Shown here: positions 24,400-33,511 of the stretch, piece by piece | Layout: each line of letters opens with the position of its first letter | Position numbering within the stretch: the first letter of the stretch is position 1 | Assembly: GCA_002172485.2 (NCBI GenBank) | Contig: NHFP02000006.1 | Coordinates: 18,927 to 68,124, forward strand | Direction: 5' to 3' | Origin: Crocinitomicaceae bacterium TMED114 | GTDB taxonomy: Bacteria; Bacteroidota; Bacteroidia; Flavobacteriales_D; Sanyastnellaceae | DNA length: 49,198 bases | Notes under the pieces: model-generated | Database searches by the model: none | Seen by the model: only the letters and a program-made list of their open reading frames with translations | What the model was told of the DNA's origin: nothing | Program-made: the position numbers and the translations under genes

Positions 24400-26376
24400 T
24401 CAGTCGCAGAGAAGGCCGAAGTAGGTCAAGAGCAAGAGGACGTCCGACACCCCGATGATGCCGTCTCCGGTCAGGTCCACTGCGCACTCGGATTCTGCCT
24501 CGAACGTGCAACTTCCATCGTCGAAAAAGGCCGTGGCGTCATAATTGTCCGCACCGGGCACCGTGCACCCCGTCGGACCGGCCCCACAGAGCACATTGTT
24601 GACAGCGAAAGGACTGAATACCGGGTCGTCCGGGTCTGTGCACCCCGGGCAGGCGGAGGCCTCCAATCCCAAGCAAGCCCGGACTTCACCCCCGTCCCAA
24701 GATGCCGGAAAGGTCAAGTCCAACGTGCGAACCACGCCGCCTTCCTGTCCATCCGCAAGGAAGCCGAAGCTCCATTCTCCCGATTCGAGGATGGCATCCG
24801 CCGTCCATGTTCCGAATCCGCCCGGCGCCATCTGAAGGGGCTCAAACCCAGACAACTGAAGCTGCACCTCTTCTGGAATGCTGCCCGATTGGGAGGCATC
24901 AAGGCGAAACGTCACGGCATACTGGCAACTGCCATCGTCAAAGGGCAGCACGGAACAGGGATTGAAATTCAACGCCACCGCATCCTGACATTGGCTTTCC
25001 TCGGATGGCGGAGGCAGGAACCCCGCGCACCCGCAATTGGCCTGGATCACATCGTCCACCGTGCAGACATCGCCGTCATCGCAGGCGCTTCCCACAAATA
25101 CGCACCCCTGATCCACGATGGCCTCTTCCGAGAAATTGCAGGCTTCGGGATGGGTACAACCCATGTGCAGGGGGAGGGCGCCCGCTTGGACCTTCCGCGC
25201 TCGGTAGCTGACATTGCTCCCGGGGAAGTAAATGGTGCCCCGCAAGGCGCCATTGGGGGCGAATTCACTCGCACTGCCGCCTCCCAGCTCGTCGCTCAAC
25301 GCATTGCCCCAACCAATCAACGTGCCCCCATCTGCGAGGCGCTGGATGCTGCCTTGGGAAGACGCGAAACTGCCTTCTGGATGGGGCCAATCCTGCAGGA
25401 GGGTCGCCGTACCTGCCTCGAGGTTGAGCTGATACTCCACGCCGCGCGACACCAATGGATCGCTGCCGGTGGCATTGTCGTAAATCAGGATGCGGTCATT
25501 GGGCAGCAGCTGGGCATCGTGTTGCTGGGCGAATGCCCCATTGGCTTCCGTAAAGGCAAAGTCGGATTCGGGCCCACCCAAATGCCACAGGATGTCGCCC
25601 GTCTGCCGGTCGATGAGCACGACCAAATCCATGTTGCGCAGGCACAGTAGAATGTTGCCGTCCGCCTGCGTTTCGAAGGCGTTGTGATGGTAGGCATCAA
25701 TCAGACTCGCCTCCCAATTGCAGTGGGTGCACCACGTCGGGGGAATGTGCTCGGTGGCCCGCCAAAACCAAGTGACGTTGCCTTCCGCGTCTTGTTCCTG
25801 CAGCAGGCAATCGATGACCGCCCTCTCCGGGTCCTCGAGGGGAGGAATGCTGTCGAACAAGTCCATCACCACATTTTCCTTTCCCATCAACAGCCGCGTG
25901 CCGTCCGCCCTCAACTCGAGGTCGTGATAGTCCTCACTCGCTCCGTTGAAACTGACCGACTCCGTCGTGGTCAGGCTGCTGTCCAACACGTGCCATTCGC
26001 CGAGCAACGTGGAGAACCAGGACAATCGGCCGTCCGGATTTTGGTCAAAGTTGAATCCGTGAAGGGGCGTCAACTGGTTGTACACCACATCGCCTGCACC
26101 GTTCACGATGATGGGATAAGTCTGATTGGCACTCACCCGAGGAGACACCAAAATCCAACCGGGCGAGAGCGTCTGTCCGGGTTCCACCACCACGGCCACA
26201 TCCAAGCTTTCTTGAGCCTGAAGGGGGGACAACATCCACAACACGGCGCATCCTAACACGCCCTGAATGGCCGTTCTTCCCCACGTGAGGGCGGACAAAT
26301 TCAACCGAAAGCCTGCACATGAGGGGACCTCGTGCTCAACTTGCACATGCGGAATGGTCGTGAATACGTCACACAT
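24400..26376 (-). CDS. Secreted arylsulfotransferase-like protein with Cys-rich repeats and dockerin-like C-terminus
   Basis: 658 residues. A hydrophobic segment (about 30-55) ending SPLQAQ looks like a signal peptide after a long N-terminal extension, so an internal start may be the true one. Residues about 60-400 resemble arylsulfotransferase (ASST/Arylsulfotran_2) propellers: DYHDLELRADGTRLLM, DAYHHNAFETQADGNILLCL, RQTGDILWHLGG and QQHDAQLLPNDRILIYDN. Then come three or four degenerate GCTxPxAxNYxxxAxxDDGSC units around a beta domain. The final 25 residues hold a single calcium-loop motif, DLTGDGIIGVSDVLLLLTYFG. Family enzymes move sulfate between phenolic compounds without PAPS. Activity and the sorting route here are inferred only. 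No T9SS PNP motif is visible. Confidence 0.8.
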   Translation of the reverse strand: MCDVFTTIPHVQVEHEVPSCAGFRLNLSALTWGRTAIQGVLGCAVLWMLSPLQAQESLDVAVVVEPGQTLSPGWILVSPRVSANQTYPIIVNGAGDVVYNQLTPLHGFNFDQNPDGRLSWFSTLLGEWHVLDSSLTTTESVSFNGASEDYHDLELRADGTRLLMGKENVVMDLFDSIPPLEDPERAVIDCLLQEQDAEGNVTWFWRATEHIPPTWCTHCNWEASLIDAYHHNAFETQADGNILLCLRNMDLVVLIDRQTGDILWHLGGPESDFAFTEANGAFAQQHDAQLLPNDRILIYDNATGSDPLVSRGVEYQLNLEAGTATLLQDWPHPEGSFASSQGSIQRLADGGTLIGWGNALSDELGGGSASEFAPNGALRGTIYFPGSNVSYRARKVQAGALPLHMGCTHPEACNFSEEAIVDQGCVFVGSACDDGDVCTVDDVIQANCGCAGFLPPPSEESQCQDAVALNFNPCSVLPFDDGSCQYAVTFRLDASQSGSIPEEVQLQLSGFEPLQMAPGGFGTWTADAILESGEWSFGFLADGQEGGVVRTLDLTFPASWDGGEVRACLGLEASACPGCTDPDDPVFSPFAVNNVLCGAGPTGCTVPGADNYDATAFFDDGSCTFEAESECAVDLTGDGIIGVSDVLLLLTYFGLLCD

Positions 26377-26413
26377 TCGCTTTCAATTTAGTCAATTTTA
26401 TCGACATTTTATA

Positions 26414-26971
26414 ATGATTCGTCGACAATCAAGCCTGATTCAAGGGGTGTTTCGTGCACTCCTCTTCATGGTGGGCCTCACCGCGTTTCAACAGGAAGCC
26501 GCTGGACAGGTTCAGCTGAACTCCGGCGACCGGTACGACCTGATTCATGTGGGATTTGGTTTGAGCACACGCGGACTCCCGGTGTATGCGGGCGTGGAGC
26601 AAACCATTGACGATCAATTCTCTGCGGCACTGATGGCCTCGTTTCAATCCTACGGAGAGAACGGCAGTGCGGGCAGTTGGACCCACCAATACCTCGGCCT
26701 TGGGCTCCAGGGCAACTACCATTTCATCGAACTCGACGCCGATGACCTCGACCTGTTCGCCGGATTGACGCTCGGCTGGTACGTCCACAACTACAAGTGG
26801 GCCGGGGTCGGCGTGGCTCCAGGCAACTATGGCGGCAACGCGATTGGCGGTTTCCAGCTCGCTGGCCAGATTGGGGCCCGATACGAACTGGACGACTGGA
26901 CCCTCATGGCCCAACTCAATGGCGGACTGCTCTTGAGTGGCTTCCTCGTCGGATTGAGCTTCCCTCTGTGA
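26414..26971 (+). CDS. Probable outer-membrane beta-barrel protein
   Basis: 185 residues. The signal peptide covers about 1-32 (ALLFMVGLTAFQQEAAGQ). The mature part is a series of amphipathic beta strands with aromatic girdles (YDLIHVGFGLSTRGLPVYAGVE, QYLGLGLQGNYHF, LFAGLTLGWYVHNYKW), like an eight-stranded OmpA/OmpW-type barrel. The ATG at 26414 follows a 37-bp A+T-rich divergent promoter region shared with the arylsulfotransferase-like gene. Its stop overlaps the next start by one base, so the two barrel-like proteins are co-translated. Function unknown. Confidence 0.75.
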   Translation: MIRRQSSLIQGVFRALLFMVGLTAFQQEAAGQVQLNSGDRYDLIHVGFGLSTRGLPVYAGVEQTIDDQFSAALMASFQSYGENGSAGSWTHQYLGLGLQGNYHFIELDADDLDLFAGLTLGWYVHNYKWAGVGVAPGNYGGNAIGGFQLAGQIGARYELDDWTLMAQLNGGLLLSGFLVGLSFPL

Positions 26972-27744
26972 TGTTCTGGAATCTCGTCCTCCTCGCTGCC
27001 GCACTGTCCTTCTTTTCGGGAGGACGCGCACAGTCCGGCGGGGTGAATCCGGGAGAGAATGCCGCCGCACCGGTGGTCGGAACCCAACTGATTCTGCATG
27101 TTGGCGGACAGGCGCCTGCCGGACCTTTGGCGGATCGGTTCGGACTGTCCAATACCGTCGGCATGGGCATCCGACGCAGCACGGCATCCGGTTGGCGATT
27201 CGGACTGCATTATCGCTTCCAGACCGGAGCGGATGTCCGCGAACCCGGATTGCTTCAGAATCTCGTCGATCCCAACGGACACATTGTGGACAATGAAGGG
27301 CGCATCGCGCTTGTCACGGCCCAACAACGCGGCACGGTATTCCATGTCACGGCCGGCCGCAAGTGGAAGAGCGGGGGGCGCCACCCGGAAACGGGGTTCA
27401 TTGCGGAACTCGGTGCCGGATTCTGGGAGCACAAGGTCCATTTTCAAAACCGCGGCAACCGGGTCACCCAACTCGACGAACCCCATTTGACCGGCTATGA
27501 CCGGTTGACCGGCGGCTGGCTGCTGCTTCCAAGGGCCGGATTCGAATACCACAGTCCCAATGGGCAGGTCCGGTTCCAGTTCGGTCTGGAAACATGGCTC
27601 GGCCGGCTGCAGCCCAACCGAACATGGAATGCGGACACCGGCACCACCGATGTCGGACCGCGTGCAGACCGGGCTGTCGGGGTCTTTGCCGGTTGGATCC
27701 TGCGGCTCAAAGCCCGCACCACATCCCTCGACTACTTCTACTGA
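26971..27744 (+). CDS. Secreted, probable outer-membrane protein of unknown function
   Basis: 257 residues with a signal peptide ending near GRAQS (about residue 20). The rest is beta-rich, with strands such as GMGIRRSTASGWRFGLHYRFQTG, FHVTAGRKWKSG, GFIAELGAGFW and VRFQFGLETWLGRL, and a C-terminus ending in aromatic residues (DYFY). This suggests a membrane barrel or a lipid-associated beta protein. It lies between the preceding barrel gene (one-base overlap) and waaA (2-bp gap), so it may belong to envelope or LPS assembly. I do not recognise a family. Confidence 0.7.
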   Translation: MFWNLVLLAAALSFFSGGRAQSGGVNPGENAAAPVVGTQLILHVGGQAPAGPLADRFGLSNTVGMGIRRSTASGWRFGLHYRFQTGADVREPGLLQNLVDPNGHIVDNEGRIALVTAQQRGTVFHVTAGRKWKSGGRHPETGFIAELGAGFWEHKVHFQNRGNRVTQLDEPHLTGYDRLTGGWLLLPRAGFEYHSPNGQVRFQFGLETWLGRLQPNRTWNADTGTTDVGPRADRAVGVFAGWILRLKARTTSLDYFY

Positions 27745-27746
27745 AT

Positions 27747-29015
27747 ATGCGCGGGCTCTACAGCATCGGCATCGCCCTGGCCTGGTGGCTGCTGCGGGCC
27801 GCATCGGCCTTCGGACACCGGAAGGCCCGGCTGGCTGTGCGGGGACGACACGGTTGGATGGCGCGCATTCAGGCAGCCAAAGCCACGGCCATCGCAACGG
27901 GAAAGACCGGCCGCTGGCTTCATGTGCACTGCGCATCCGTCGGCGAGTACGAGCAAGCCGCCCCCCTGCTCGATGCCTTGGCAGCCCAGGCGCCAAACCG
28001 TCCCATTCTGCTCACGTTCTTCTCCCCTTCAGGCCGGGAAGCCATCACGGAATCCGCCGCAGACCACATTGACTATCTCCCTTGGGATGGGGCCTCCGAG
28101 ACCCGTCGGTTCGCGGTCCTGCTAGATCCTGAAGACACGGTGTTGATCAAATACGAACTCTGGCCCAACCTGCTGCGCGCCCTCGGCCAACACGGCACAC
28201 GCATCCACCTCGTCGCCGCCCGATTCGATCGTGGCCGGCACCCCATGAACGGCTGGGGATGGTGGGTCCGGCAACACCTCGCCACATTGGACTCCCTTCA
28301 TGTTCAAGATGCCGCTTCCCAATCCACGCTCGCGGAATTCGGTCTGTCTTGCTCCGTGACCGGCGACCCCCGGGCAGACCGGGTGCTCCAAGCGCTCGAT
28401 CGTCCCATGCACCCTGTCGTCCAAGAGACGCTTCAGCGCATTGAGGCGTGGAAGGGAGAACGGCAGCTCCTGCTCATTGGCAGTGGCTGGCCTGGGGAAT
28501 GGGATGCCCTGCGCATCGCCCGTGAGAACTGGCCCGCAGGCTGGGCCTTTGTCATGGTGCCACACGACATCACCGGTGCCTCAGTGGATGCATGGTGCTC
28601 CGAGGCCGACGTGGTGCGGACCTCCGAATGCGCCTCGGGCGCGTTCCAAGAGGCAACGGGATTGGTCCTCGACCAAATGGGGTGCCTCCGCGATGCCTAC
28701 CGGCTCGCTGACCTCGCCATCGTCGGCGGTGGATGGCGAGCAGGGGTACACAACACCTTGGAACCCGCAGCCCATGGCCTTCCCGTGGCCGTTGGCCCCA
28801 AAGCCGAAGGGTTCCGAGAAATCGCGGGGCTCCATGACGCGGGTGCCTTGACCATTCACCTGCACCCGGGCGGACTGGCGGATTGGATCGCAGAATGGAC
28901 ACGGACCGAGCATGAGGTGCAACGCCGCGAAGCTGGTCAGGCCGCGAAAGCTTGGGTCCTCGCCCACCGTGGGGCTGCTGACCGAATCGTTTCGGCACTG
29001 CTGGCCAAGTCCTGA
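27747..29015 (+). CDS. waaA: 3-deoxy-D-manno-octulosonic acid (Kdo) transferase
   Basis: 422 residues, normal for WaaA/KdtA. The N-terminal membrane-associated helix (YSIGIALAWWLLRAAS) is followed by a GT-B fold: WLHVHCASVGEYEQAAPLL (the conserved glutamate is the catalytic base), YELWPNLLRAL, GDPRADRV, VPHDI and the C-terminal VGGGWRAGVHNTLEPAAHGLPVAVGP. It transfers Kdo from CMP-Kdo to lipid A at the cytoplasmic face. Together with hldD at 7000 it indicates a conventional LPS core. It is followed by the tRNA-Gly terminator hairpin, which may also serve it. Confidence 0.95.
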   Translation: MRGLYSIGIALAWWLLRAASAFGHRKARLAVRGRHGWMARIQAAKATAIATGKTGRWLHVHCASVGEYEQAAPLLDALAAQAPNRPILLTFFSPSGREAITESAADHIDYLPWDGASETRRFAVLLDPEDTVLIKYELWPNLLRALGQHGTRIHLVAARFDRGRHPMNGWGWWVRQHLATLDSLHVQDAASQSTLAEFGLSCSVTGDPRADRVLQALDRPMHPVVQETLQRIEAWKGERQLLLIGSGWPGEWDALRIARENWPAGWAFVMVPHDITGASVDAWCSEADVVRTSECASGAFQEATGLVLDQMGCLRDAYRLADLAIVGGGWRAGVHNTLEPAAHGLPVAVGPKAEGFREIAGLHDAGALTIHLHPGGLADWIAEWTRTEHEVQRREAGQAAKAWVLAHRGAADRIVSALLAKS

Positions 29016-29038
29016 CCTCATCGAGGGCCATGAAAACA

Positions 29039-29068
29039 AAGAAGGACCTCCTTTCGGAAGTCCTTCTT
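29039..29068 (-). terminator. Terminator hairpin downstream of tRNA-Gly
   Basis: Arms AAGAAGGACCTCC (29039-29051) and GGAAGTCCTTCTT (29056-29068) pair over 12 of 13 positions around a TTTC loop. Read on the minus strand, after the tRNA, the hairpin is followed by TTGTTTTC, a fair T-run. On the plus strand the tail is weaker, though it may also attenuate waaA transcripts. Confidence 0.75.
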
Positions 29069-29073
29069 GACTG

Positions 29074-29146
29074 AGCGAGAAACGAGACTCGAACTCGCGA
29101 CCCCAACCTTGGCAAGGTTGTGCTCTACCAACTGAGCTATTCTCGC
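29074..29146 (-). tRNA. tRNA-Gly (anticodon GCC)
   Basis: 73-nt cloverleaf on the minus strand: 7-bp acceptor stem (GCGAGAA/TTCTCGC), D arm GCTC-AGTTGGTA-GAGC, anticodon stem CAACC/GGTTG with loop TTGCCAA (GCC, decoding GGC/GGU), T arm GCGAG-TTCGAGT-CTCGT, discriminator U. The 3' CCA is not encoded. A consensus promoter lies just upstream and a terminator just downstream, so it is a single-gene unit. Confidence 0.96.
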
Positions 29147-29156
29147 TTGCGGACGG

Positions 29157-29186
29157 CGAATTTACACCAAAACAACATCTCCGCAA
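29157..29186 (-). promoter_or_regulatory. Bacteroidota-type promoter of tRNA-Gly (TTG-N19-TAAATTCG)
   Basis: On the minus strand TTG (29186-29184) is followed after 19 bases by TAAATTCG (29164-29157), 10 bases before the mature tRNA 5' end. Both the elements and the spacing fit the -33/-7 promoter of Bacteroidota. Because a tRNA gene has no start codon to confuse the issue, this is the best internal calibration of TAnnTTYG as the -7 box here. Confidence 0.7.
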
Positions 29187-29219
29187 TGCACCCGTCGACA
29201 AAAGTGAGAGAAGACACGA

Positions 29220-29232
29220 CCTATAATATAGG
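29220..29232. promoter_or_regulatory. 13-bp palindrome in an A+T-rich patch upstream of the M43 gene
   Basis: CCTATAATATAGG: two perfect 6-base arms around one central A, about 50 bp before the M43 protease start, in a locally A+T-rich stretch (about 29216-29260) of an otherwise G+C-rich region. It could be an operator or a TATAAT-like promoter element. No TAnnTTYG box is seen in this leader. Confidence 0.25.
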
Positions 29233-29284
29233 GTTGGTTTGGAGAATTTATGTGACCTTATGAGACTCCCTTTTACGCCTCACC

Positions 29285-32200
29285 ATGAGAACCTTTTGCA
29301 TCCTCGTGCTCACCCTGCTGTTGAGCGCCCCTTCCACCGTCTGGACCCAAGCCAAGACACCGACGGCTCCTGCCCAGCGCAAATGCGCCGCACATGAGAA
29401 GCACGTCCAGCTGATGGGACTGGACGCCGCCTACGCCAAACGACACAGCGATCTCGAGAAGCAGACGGCTGCATTTGTGCAGGCCCGTCAAGAGGCCCGA
29501 GCCAATGGTGCGCAAATGCAACCGGTCGTGGTCACCATTCCCGTGGTGTTCCACGTGGTCTACTCCAATGATCAGGAGAACATTCCAGACTCCAGACTTC
29601 AGGAACAGATTCAAACGCTCAACGACGATTTCCGCAGGCTCAACGCAGACCAAGACAGCCTGTGGCCGCAGGCGGCAGACACGGAAATCGAATTCTGTCT
29701 GGCCTCGCGCGACCCCAATGGGGCGCCTACGGACGGCATTCTCCGCGTTCCCACCACGGTGGGAAGTTTCGGCAGCTCGGACAATGTAAAATTCAGCAGT
29801 GCGGGTGGATCTGATGCTTGGCCTCGTGAGGACTACATGAATTTTTGGGTTTGCAATCTCGGAGGCGGTTTGCTCGGATATGCGCAGTTCCCGGGCGGGA
29901 CTGCAGCCACGGATGGCATTGTCTGCGGATACCGGTTCGTGGGCTTGAACGGAGCGGGTGCCGGCGCCTACAACCTCGGTCGCACCGCCACCCATGAGGT
30001 GGGACACTGGCTCAACCTCCGCCACATCTGGGGCGATGGCCCTTGTGGCACCGACGACTTTGTCGCCGACACCCCAGAGTCCGATGGCGCCAATTACGGC
30101 TGTGCAATCGGCAGTGTGAGCTGTGGGTCGGAGGACATGGTCCAGAACTACATGGACTACAGCGAAGATGCCTGCATGAATGTGTTCTCACAGGGGCAAG
30201 CGGACCGGATGCAGGCCTTGTTTGCACCGGGTGGAACCCGCGTCAGCCTGCTCAGCTCCAACGGCTGCCTGCCCGCCGTACCGAACTTCGACTTGGATGC
30301 CGCCATCCTTGAAGTCGGCGCACCTTCGGGCTTCTCTTGCGCCACCAATGTGACGCCGTCAGTGACCCTGTTCAACTACGGCGCCAACCCCCTCACCTCC
30401 GCTACCATCACCTACTCTGTGGACGGCGGTGCGGATGACACCTTCAGCTGGACGGGCAGTCTCGAATTCGGGGAATCAGAGGCCATCACGTTGCCCACCT
30501 TGACGCCGGGCGATGGAGACCACACTTTCGATGTGGCCGTTTCTGCCCCGAACGGGGGTTTTGACCAAAACAACGACAACGACAGCGGCAGCAGCAGCTT
30601 CAGCTTGGACTCCCAAGGCGTCGATGTGGTCATGACGCTGACCCTCGACAACTATCCGGGAGAAACCACCTGGGAACTGGTCAATGCCAACGGCGATGCC
30701 GTCTGGAATGGTGGCCCCTACAGTGGAAACGGCACCGTGGTCGAGACCTCCTGCGTGGGCGACGGTTGCTACACGCTCAACGTCTATGACAGCTTTGGCG
30801 ATGGCATGTGCTGCGCCTACGGTACGGGGGGCTACGAGTTCTCCCAAGATGGTGAGGTTCTCGCCTCAGGCGGAGATTTCGCCTCCGTCGATTCCAACGA
30901 AGTGTGTGTCGGAGACGTCGTGCTCGGCTGCATGGATGCTGGCGCATGCAACTACAACCCCGATGCCGTTGGCGACGACGGAACCTGTGATTTCAGCTGC
31001 TTGGGCTGCACCAACCCAGCCTTTTGCAACTACAATCCGAACGCCACCGTGGACGACGGATCCTGCGCAGAGGTGGACCAATGCGGCGTGTGTGCTGGTG
31101 ATGGATCTAGCTGTGTGGGCTGCACCGATAGCACGGCCTGCAACTACAACCCCAATGCCACCATCGACGATGCCTCCTGCACCTATGCTCCACCGGGCGG
31201 CATCTGCGACTGCTTCACAGACCTGACCATCACCGAATCCCTCCTTGGGGGAGAAGTTGGAGCGCCGGCGACGTTTGCTGGGACAGGCGAGGTCAGCGGA
31301 ATCGACATCACCCTCGACTACACCAATGACAATGGAAGCTGGCCTGCAGACATGCTGGTCGTGATCACCTCTCCAGATGGCAACTGCATTGAATTTGGCG
31401 GATTCAGTTCCGCTATCACCGCCGGATGTGAAGACCTCGGTGGGTACAGCAGCATTTGGCCCGAGGACTGGACGGTCAGCGTGTCCGGGATGTACACCGC
31501 CTCGGTCGACCTCTCAGCTGCCGGACTCACAGGCAGCGGAGACTGGACCCTCCAGCTCGTCAACGGCTGGAGCTCCAGTGGTGCCGTGACCTACGTGGCC
31601 GACATCACCGTCCACGACGTGTGCATCGGCGGGGTCGTGGAAGGGTGCACAGACCCAGCATTCTGCAACTACGACGCCAACGCCACCACCGACGATGGGT
31701 CCTGTGCCGACTTTGATCTCTGCGGGGTGTGCGCCGGAGACAACAGCACCTGCGGAGGCTGCACCGACAGCACCGCTTGTAACTATGATCCCGCTGCCGT
31801 GGTGGACGATGGCTCGTGCCTGCAACTCGACCAGTGCGGCATCTGTGGCGGCGATGACAGCAACTGCAGCGGCTGCACCGACCCTGCAGCGTGCAACTAT
31901 GATGCAGATGCCATCCTTGATGACGGATCCTGCCTGACCGAGGGCTTGGACTTTGTGTTGACCCTAAACTTCGACAACTATCCCACCGAGACCACCTGGA
32001 CCCTGACCGACTCGACCGGTGTCACCACCGCCTCGGGCGGACCGTATTCGGGTGCCGGCACCACGGCCATCGAATCGTTCTGCGCGCCCAACGGCTGCTA
32101 CACCCTGACCGTGTTCGACAGCTGGGGCGACGGCATGTGCTGCACCTACGGACCGGGCTCCTACACCCTGACGGTCGATGGCGTCACCCTCGCTGAAGGC

Positions 32201-33313
32201 GGCGAATTCGGAGACGCAGATGCGACGTCCTTTTGTGTGGGCGAAGGCTTTGGTTGTACCGACAACACCGCCTGCAATTATGACCCGACCGCCGAAACCG
32301 ACAACGGGGCCTGCGACTTCAGCTGCTATGGCTGCACTGACCCCACGAGCTGTAACTACGACGCCGACGCCACGGTCGACGACGGTTCTTGCCTCTTCGA
32401 CGACAGCTGCGGCGTTTGTGGTGGAGACAACAGCACCTGCTCCGACTGCACCGACCCACTGGCCTGCAACTACAATCCGGATGCGACAGTCGACGACGGT
32501 TCCTGCACATACCCGCTGGCTGACAACCTCGATTGTGACGGCAACTGCCTGAACGACAGTGACGGCGACGGCATCTGTGATGAAGATGAGTCTGCTCCGA
32601 GCAGCTTTGTGCAACTTGGATACGACGTGGTCGGTCAGAACACCATTGGTGGCATGACGACATACCGCGTGTGGGCTGAATTCTCCGACCCGACAGAGCA
32701 ACTCGTGGCGGTGTATGGATTTGATAGCGTCCCGATGACCATCAACACCACCACAGCATTCTACCAGAATGCACTCGGCGGCCCGCTCGCCGTGAGCATC
32801 AACCCCGCTGTGCTGCCGGTCGATCCCGACCTCGCCTATGACAGCTGGCTGACCATTGGTGGCGAAGACAACACTGCAGATGTCAGCACCATTGGACTGG
32901 ATTTTGCCGACTTCGAAGGCGCTGGCGGCAGCATTGTGGCCGACGATGTCAACGGTGGCTCGATCTTCATCTACCCCGACCTCGAACCAGCGGCCTTCCC
33001 CAATGCGGACGGACACGTGCTCATTGCACAGCTGACCACCGATGGTGAGGTGAGCCTGACCGTCAACCTCCAAACCCGGGCCGCGGACGGCTCCAACCCT
33101 CAGGTCCTCCAGCAGAGCCTGACGTTCCAGGAGGTGAACGAGTGCTTCGGTGACTTCAACAACGACGGCCTGATCGGCATCGGCGACATCCTGTTGCTCC
33201 TCGGTGACTTCGGATGTCCGTCCAACTGCACCTACGACATGAACGGCGACGACGGGGTCACCACCTCCGACATGCTGGTCATGCTCTCCATCTTCGGAAC
33301 GAGCTGTGAATGA
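29285..33313 (+). CDS. Large secreted M43 (pappalysin/cytophagalysin-like) metalloprotease with Cys-rich repeats
   Basis: 1342 residues. Signal peptide 1-21. The M43 metalloprotease (about 80-325) has the zinc motif [11 protein letters not shown] from His237 (the usual metzincin Gly is Asn) and a Met-turn region [17 protein letters not shown]-like beta domain follows (330-440). Two copies of a domain ending DSxGDGMCCxYGxGxY flank the repeats (about 450-545 and 885-985). Nine GCTDxxACNYxxxAxxDDGSC units with interleaved CGVCxGDxSxC units span about 548-1075, interrupted by a P-like beta domain (640-785) with [15 protein letters not shown]. The C-terminus (about 1285-1342) has two calcium-loop motifs, [12 protein letters not shown] and [12 protein letters not shown]. 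It is probably an extracellular or surface protease. No T9SS PNP motif is visible. Confidence 0.9.
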   Translation: MRTFCILVLTLLLSAPSTVWTQAKTPTAPAQRKCAAHEKHVQLMGLDAAYAKRHSDLEKQTAAFVQARQEARANGAQMQPVVVTIPVVFHVVYSNDQENIPDSRLQEQIQTLNDDFRRLNADQDSLWPQAADTEIEFCLASRDPNGAPTDGILRVPTTVGSFGSSDNVKFSSAGGSDAWPREDYMNFWVCNLGGGLLGYAQFPGGTAATDGIVCGYRFVGLNGAGAGAYNLGRTATHEVGHWLNLRHIWGDGPCGTDDFVADTPESDGANYGCAIGSVSCGSEDMVQNYMDYSEDACMNVFSQGQADRMQALFAPGGTRVSLLSSNGCLPAVPNFDLDAAILEVGAPSGFSCATNVTPSVTLFNYGANPLTSATITYSVDGGADDTFSWTGSLEFGESEAITLPTLTPGDGDHTFDVAVSAPNGGFDQNNDNDSGSSSFSLDSQGVDVVMTLTLDNYPGETTWELVNANGDAVWNGGPYSGNGTVVETSCVGDGCYTLNVYDSFGDGMCCAYGTGGYEFSQDGEVLASGGDFASVDSNEVCVGDVVLGCMDAGACNYNPDAVGDDGTCDFSCLGCTNPAFCNYNPNATVDDGSCAEVDQCGVCAGDGSSCVGCTDSTACNYNPNATIDDASCTYAPPGGICDCFTDLTITESLLGGEVGAPATFAGTGEVSGIDITLDYTNDNGSWPADMLVVITSPDGNCIEFGGFSSAITAGCEDLGGYSSIWPEDWTVSVSGMYTASVDLSAAGLTGSGDWTLQLVNGWSSSGAVTYVADITVHDVCIGGVVEGCTDPAFCNYDANATTDDGSCADFDLCGVCAGDNSTCGGCTDSTACNYDPAAVVDDGSCLQLDQCGICGGDDSNCSGCTDPAACNYDADAILDDGSCLTEGLDFVLTLNFDNYPTETTWTLTDSTGVTTASGGPYSGAGTTAIESFCAPNGCYTLTVFDSWGDGMCCTYGPGSYTLTVDGVTLAEGGEFGDADATSFCVGEGFGCTDNTACNYDPTAETDNGACDFSCYGCTDPTSCNYDADATVDDGSCLFDDSCGVCGGDNSTCSDCTDPLACNYNPDATVDDGSCTYPLADNLDCDGNCLNDSDGDGICDEDESAPSSFVQLGYDVVGQNTIGGMTTYRVWAEFSDPTEQLVAVYGFDSVPMTINTTTAFYQNALGGPLAVSINPAVLPVDPDLAYDSWLTIGGEDNTADVSTIGLDFADFEGAGGSIVADDVNGGSIFIYPDLEPAAFPNADGHVLIAQLTTDGEVSLTVNLQTRAADGSNPQVLQQSLTFQEVNECFGDFNNDGLIGIGDILLLLGDFGCPSNCTYDMNGDDGVTTSDMLVMLSIFGTSCE
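30926..32508 (+). repeat. Nine in-gene Cys-rich repeats (GCTDxxACNYxxxAxxDDGSC)
   Basis: The encoded units are about 21 residues, nearly all with three Cys, an ACNY core and a DDGSC end with acidic, calcium-site-like character. Four units are followed by a second short repeat, CGVCxGDxSxC. The copies differ at the DNA level, so they are diverged rather than freshly duplicated. Two non-repeat domains interrupt the array. Confidence 0.9.
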
Positions 33314-33334
33314 ACCTCGGCCATCGCGGCCATG

Positions 33335-33366
33335 AAAAAGCCCCGGCCTTGCGGTCGGGGCTTTTT
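33335..33366. terminator. Bidirectional rho-independent terminator
   Basis: AAAAAGCCCCGGCC (33335-33348), TTGC loop, GGTCGGGGCTTTTT (33353-33366): a 14-bp stem with one G-T pair, flanked by A- and T-runs. It closes the M43 gene (+) and the tRNA-Leu gene (-), which converge here. Confidence 0.93.
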
Positions 33367-33368
33367 TG

Positions 33369-33453
33369 TACCCGGAGCGGGACTTGAACCCGCACGGCCC
33401 TACGGGCCAACAGAGTTTAAGTCTGTCGTGTCTACCAATTCCACCATCCGGGC
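33369..33453 (-). tRNA. tRNA-Leu (anticodon TAA)
   Basis: 85-nt class II tRNA on the minus strand. Acceptor stem GCCCGGA/TCCGGGT (terminal G-U), D region TGGTGGAATTGGTAGACAC, anticodon arm ACAGA-CTTAAAC-TCTGT (TAA), a long variable arm (TGGCCCGTAGGGCC), T arm GCGGG-TTCAAGT-CCCGC, discriminator A; CCA is not encoded. A near-consensus box CACCTTCG (33467-33460) ends 6 bases before the 5' end, and the shared terminator follows. Confidence 0.96.
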
Positions 33454-33511
33454 ATGTGGCGAAGGTGCAAAACAATGCCAGAAGGCGGAGATGCTGAAGT
33501 ACCGAGGGATC

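Noticed and set aside
30926-32508. Regularly spaced repeats that might suggest a CRISPR array
   Set aside because: The repeats are conserved at protein level within one long reading frame, vary in DNA sequence and have irregular spacing; no cas genes are present.
29074-33453. Mobile element inserted at the tRNA genes
   Set aside because: The tRNA genes are intact, no partial tRNA repeats or recombinase genes flank the large protease, and both tRNAs have their own terminators.
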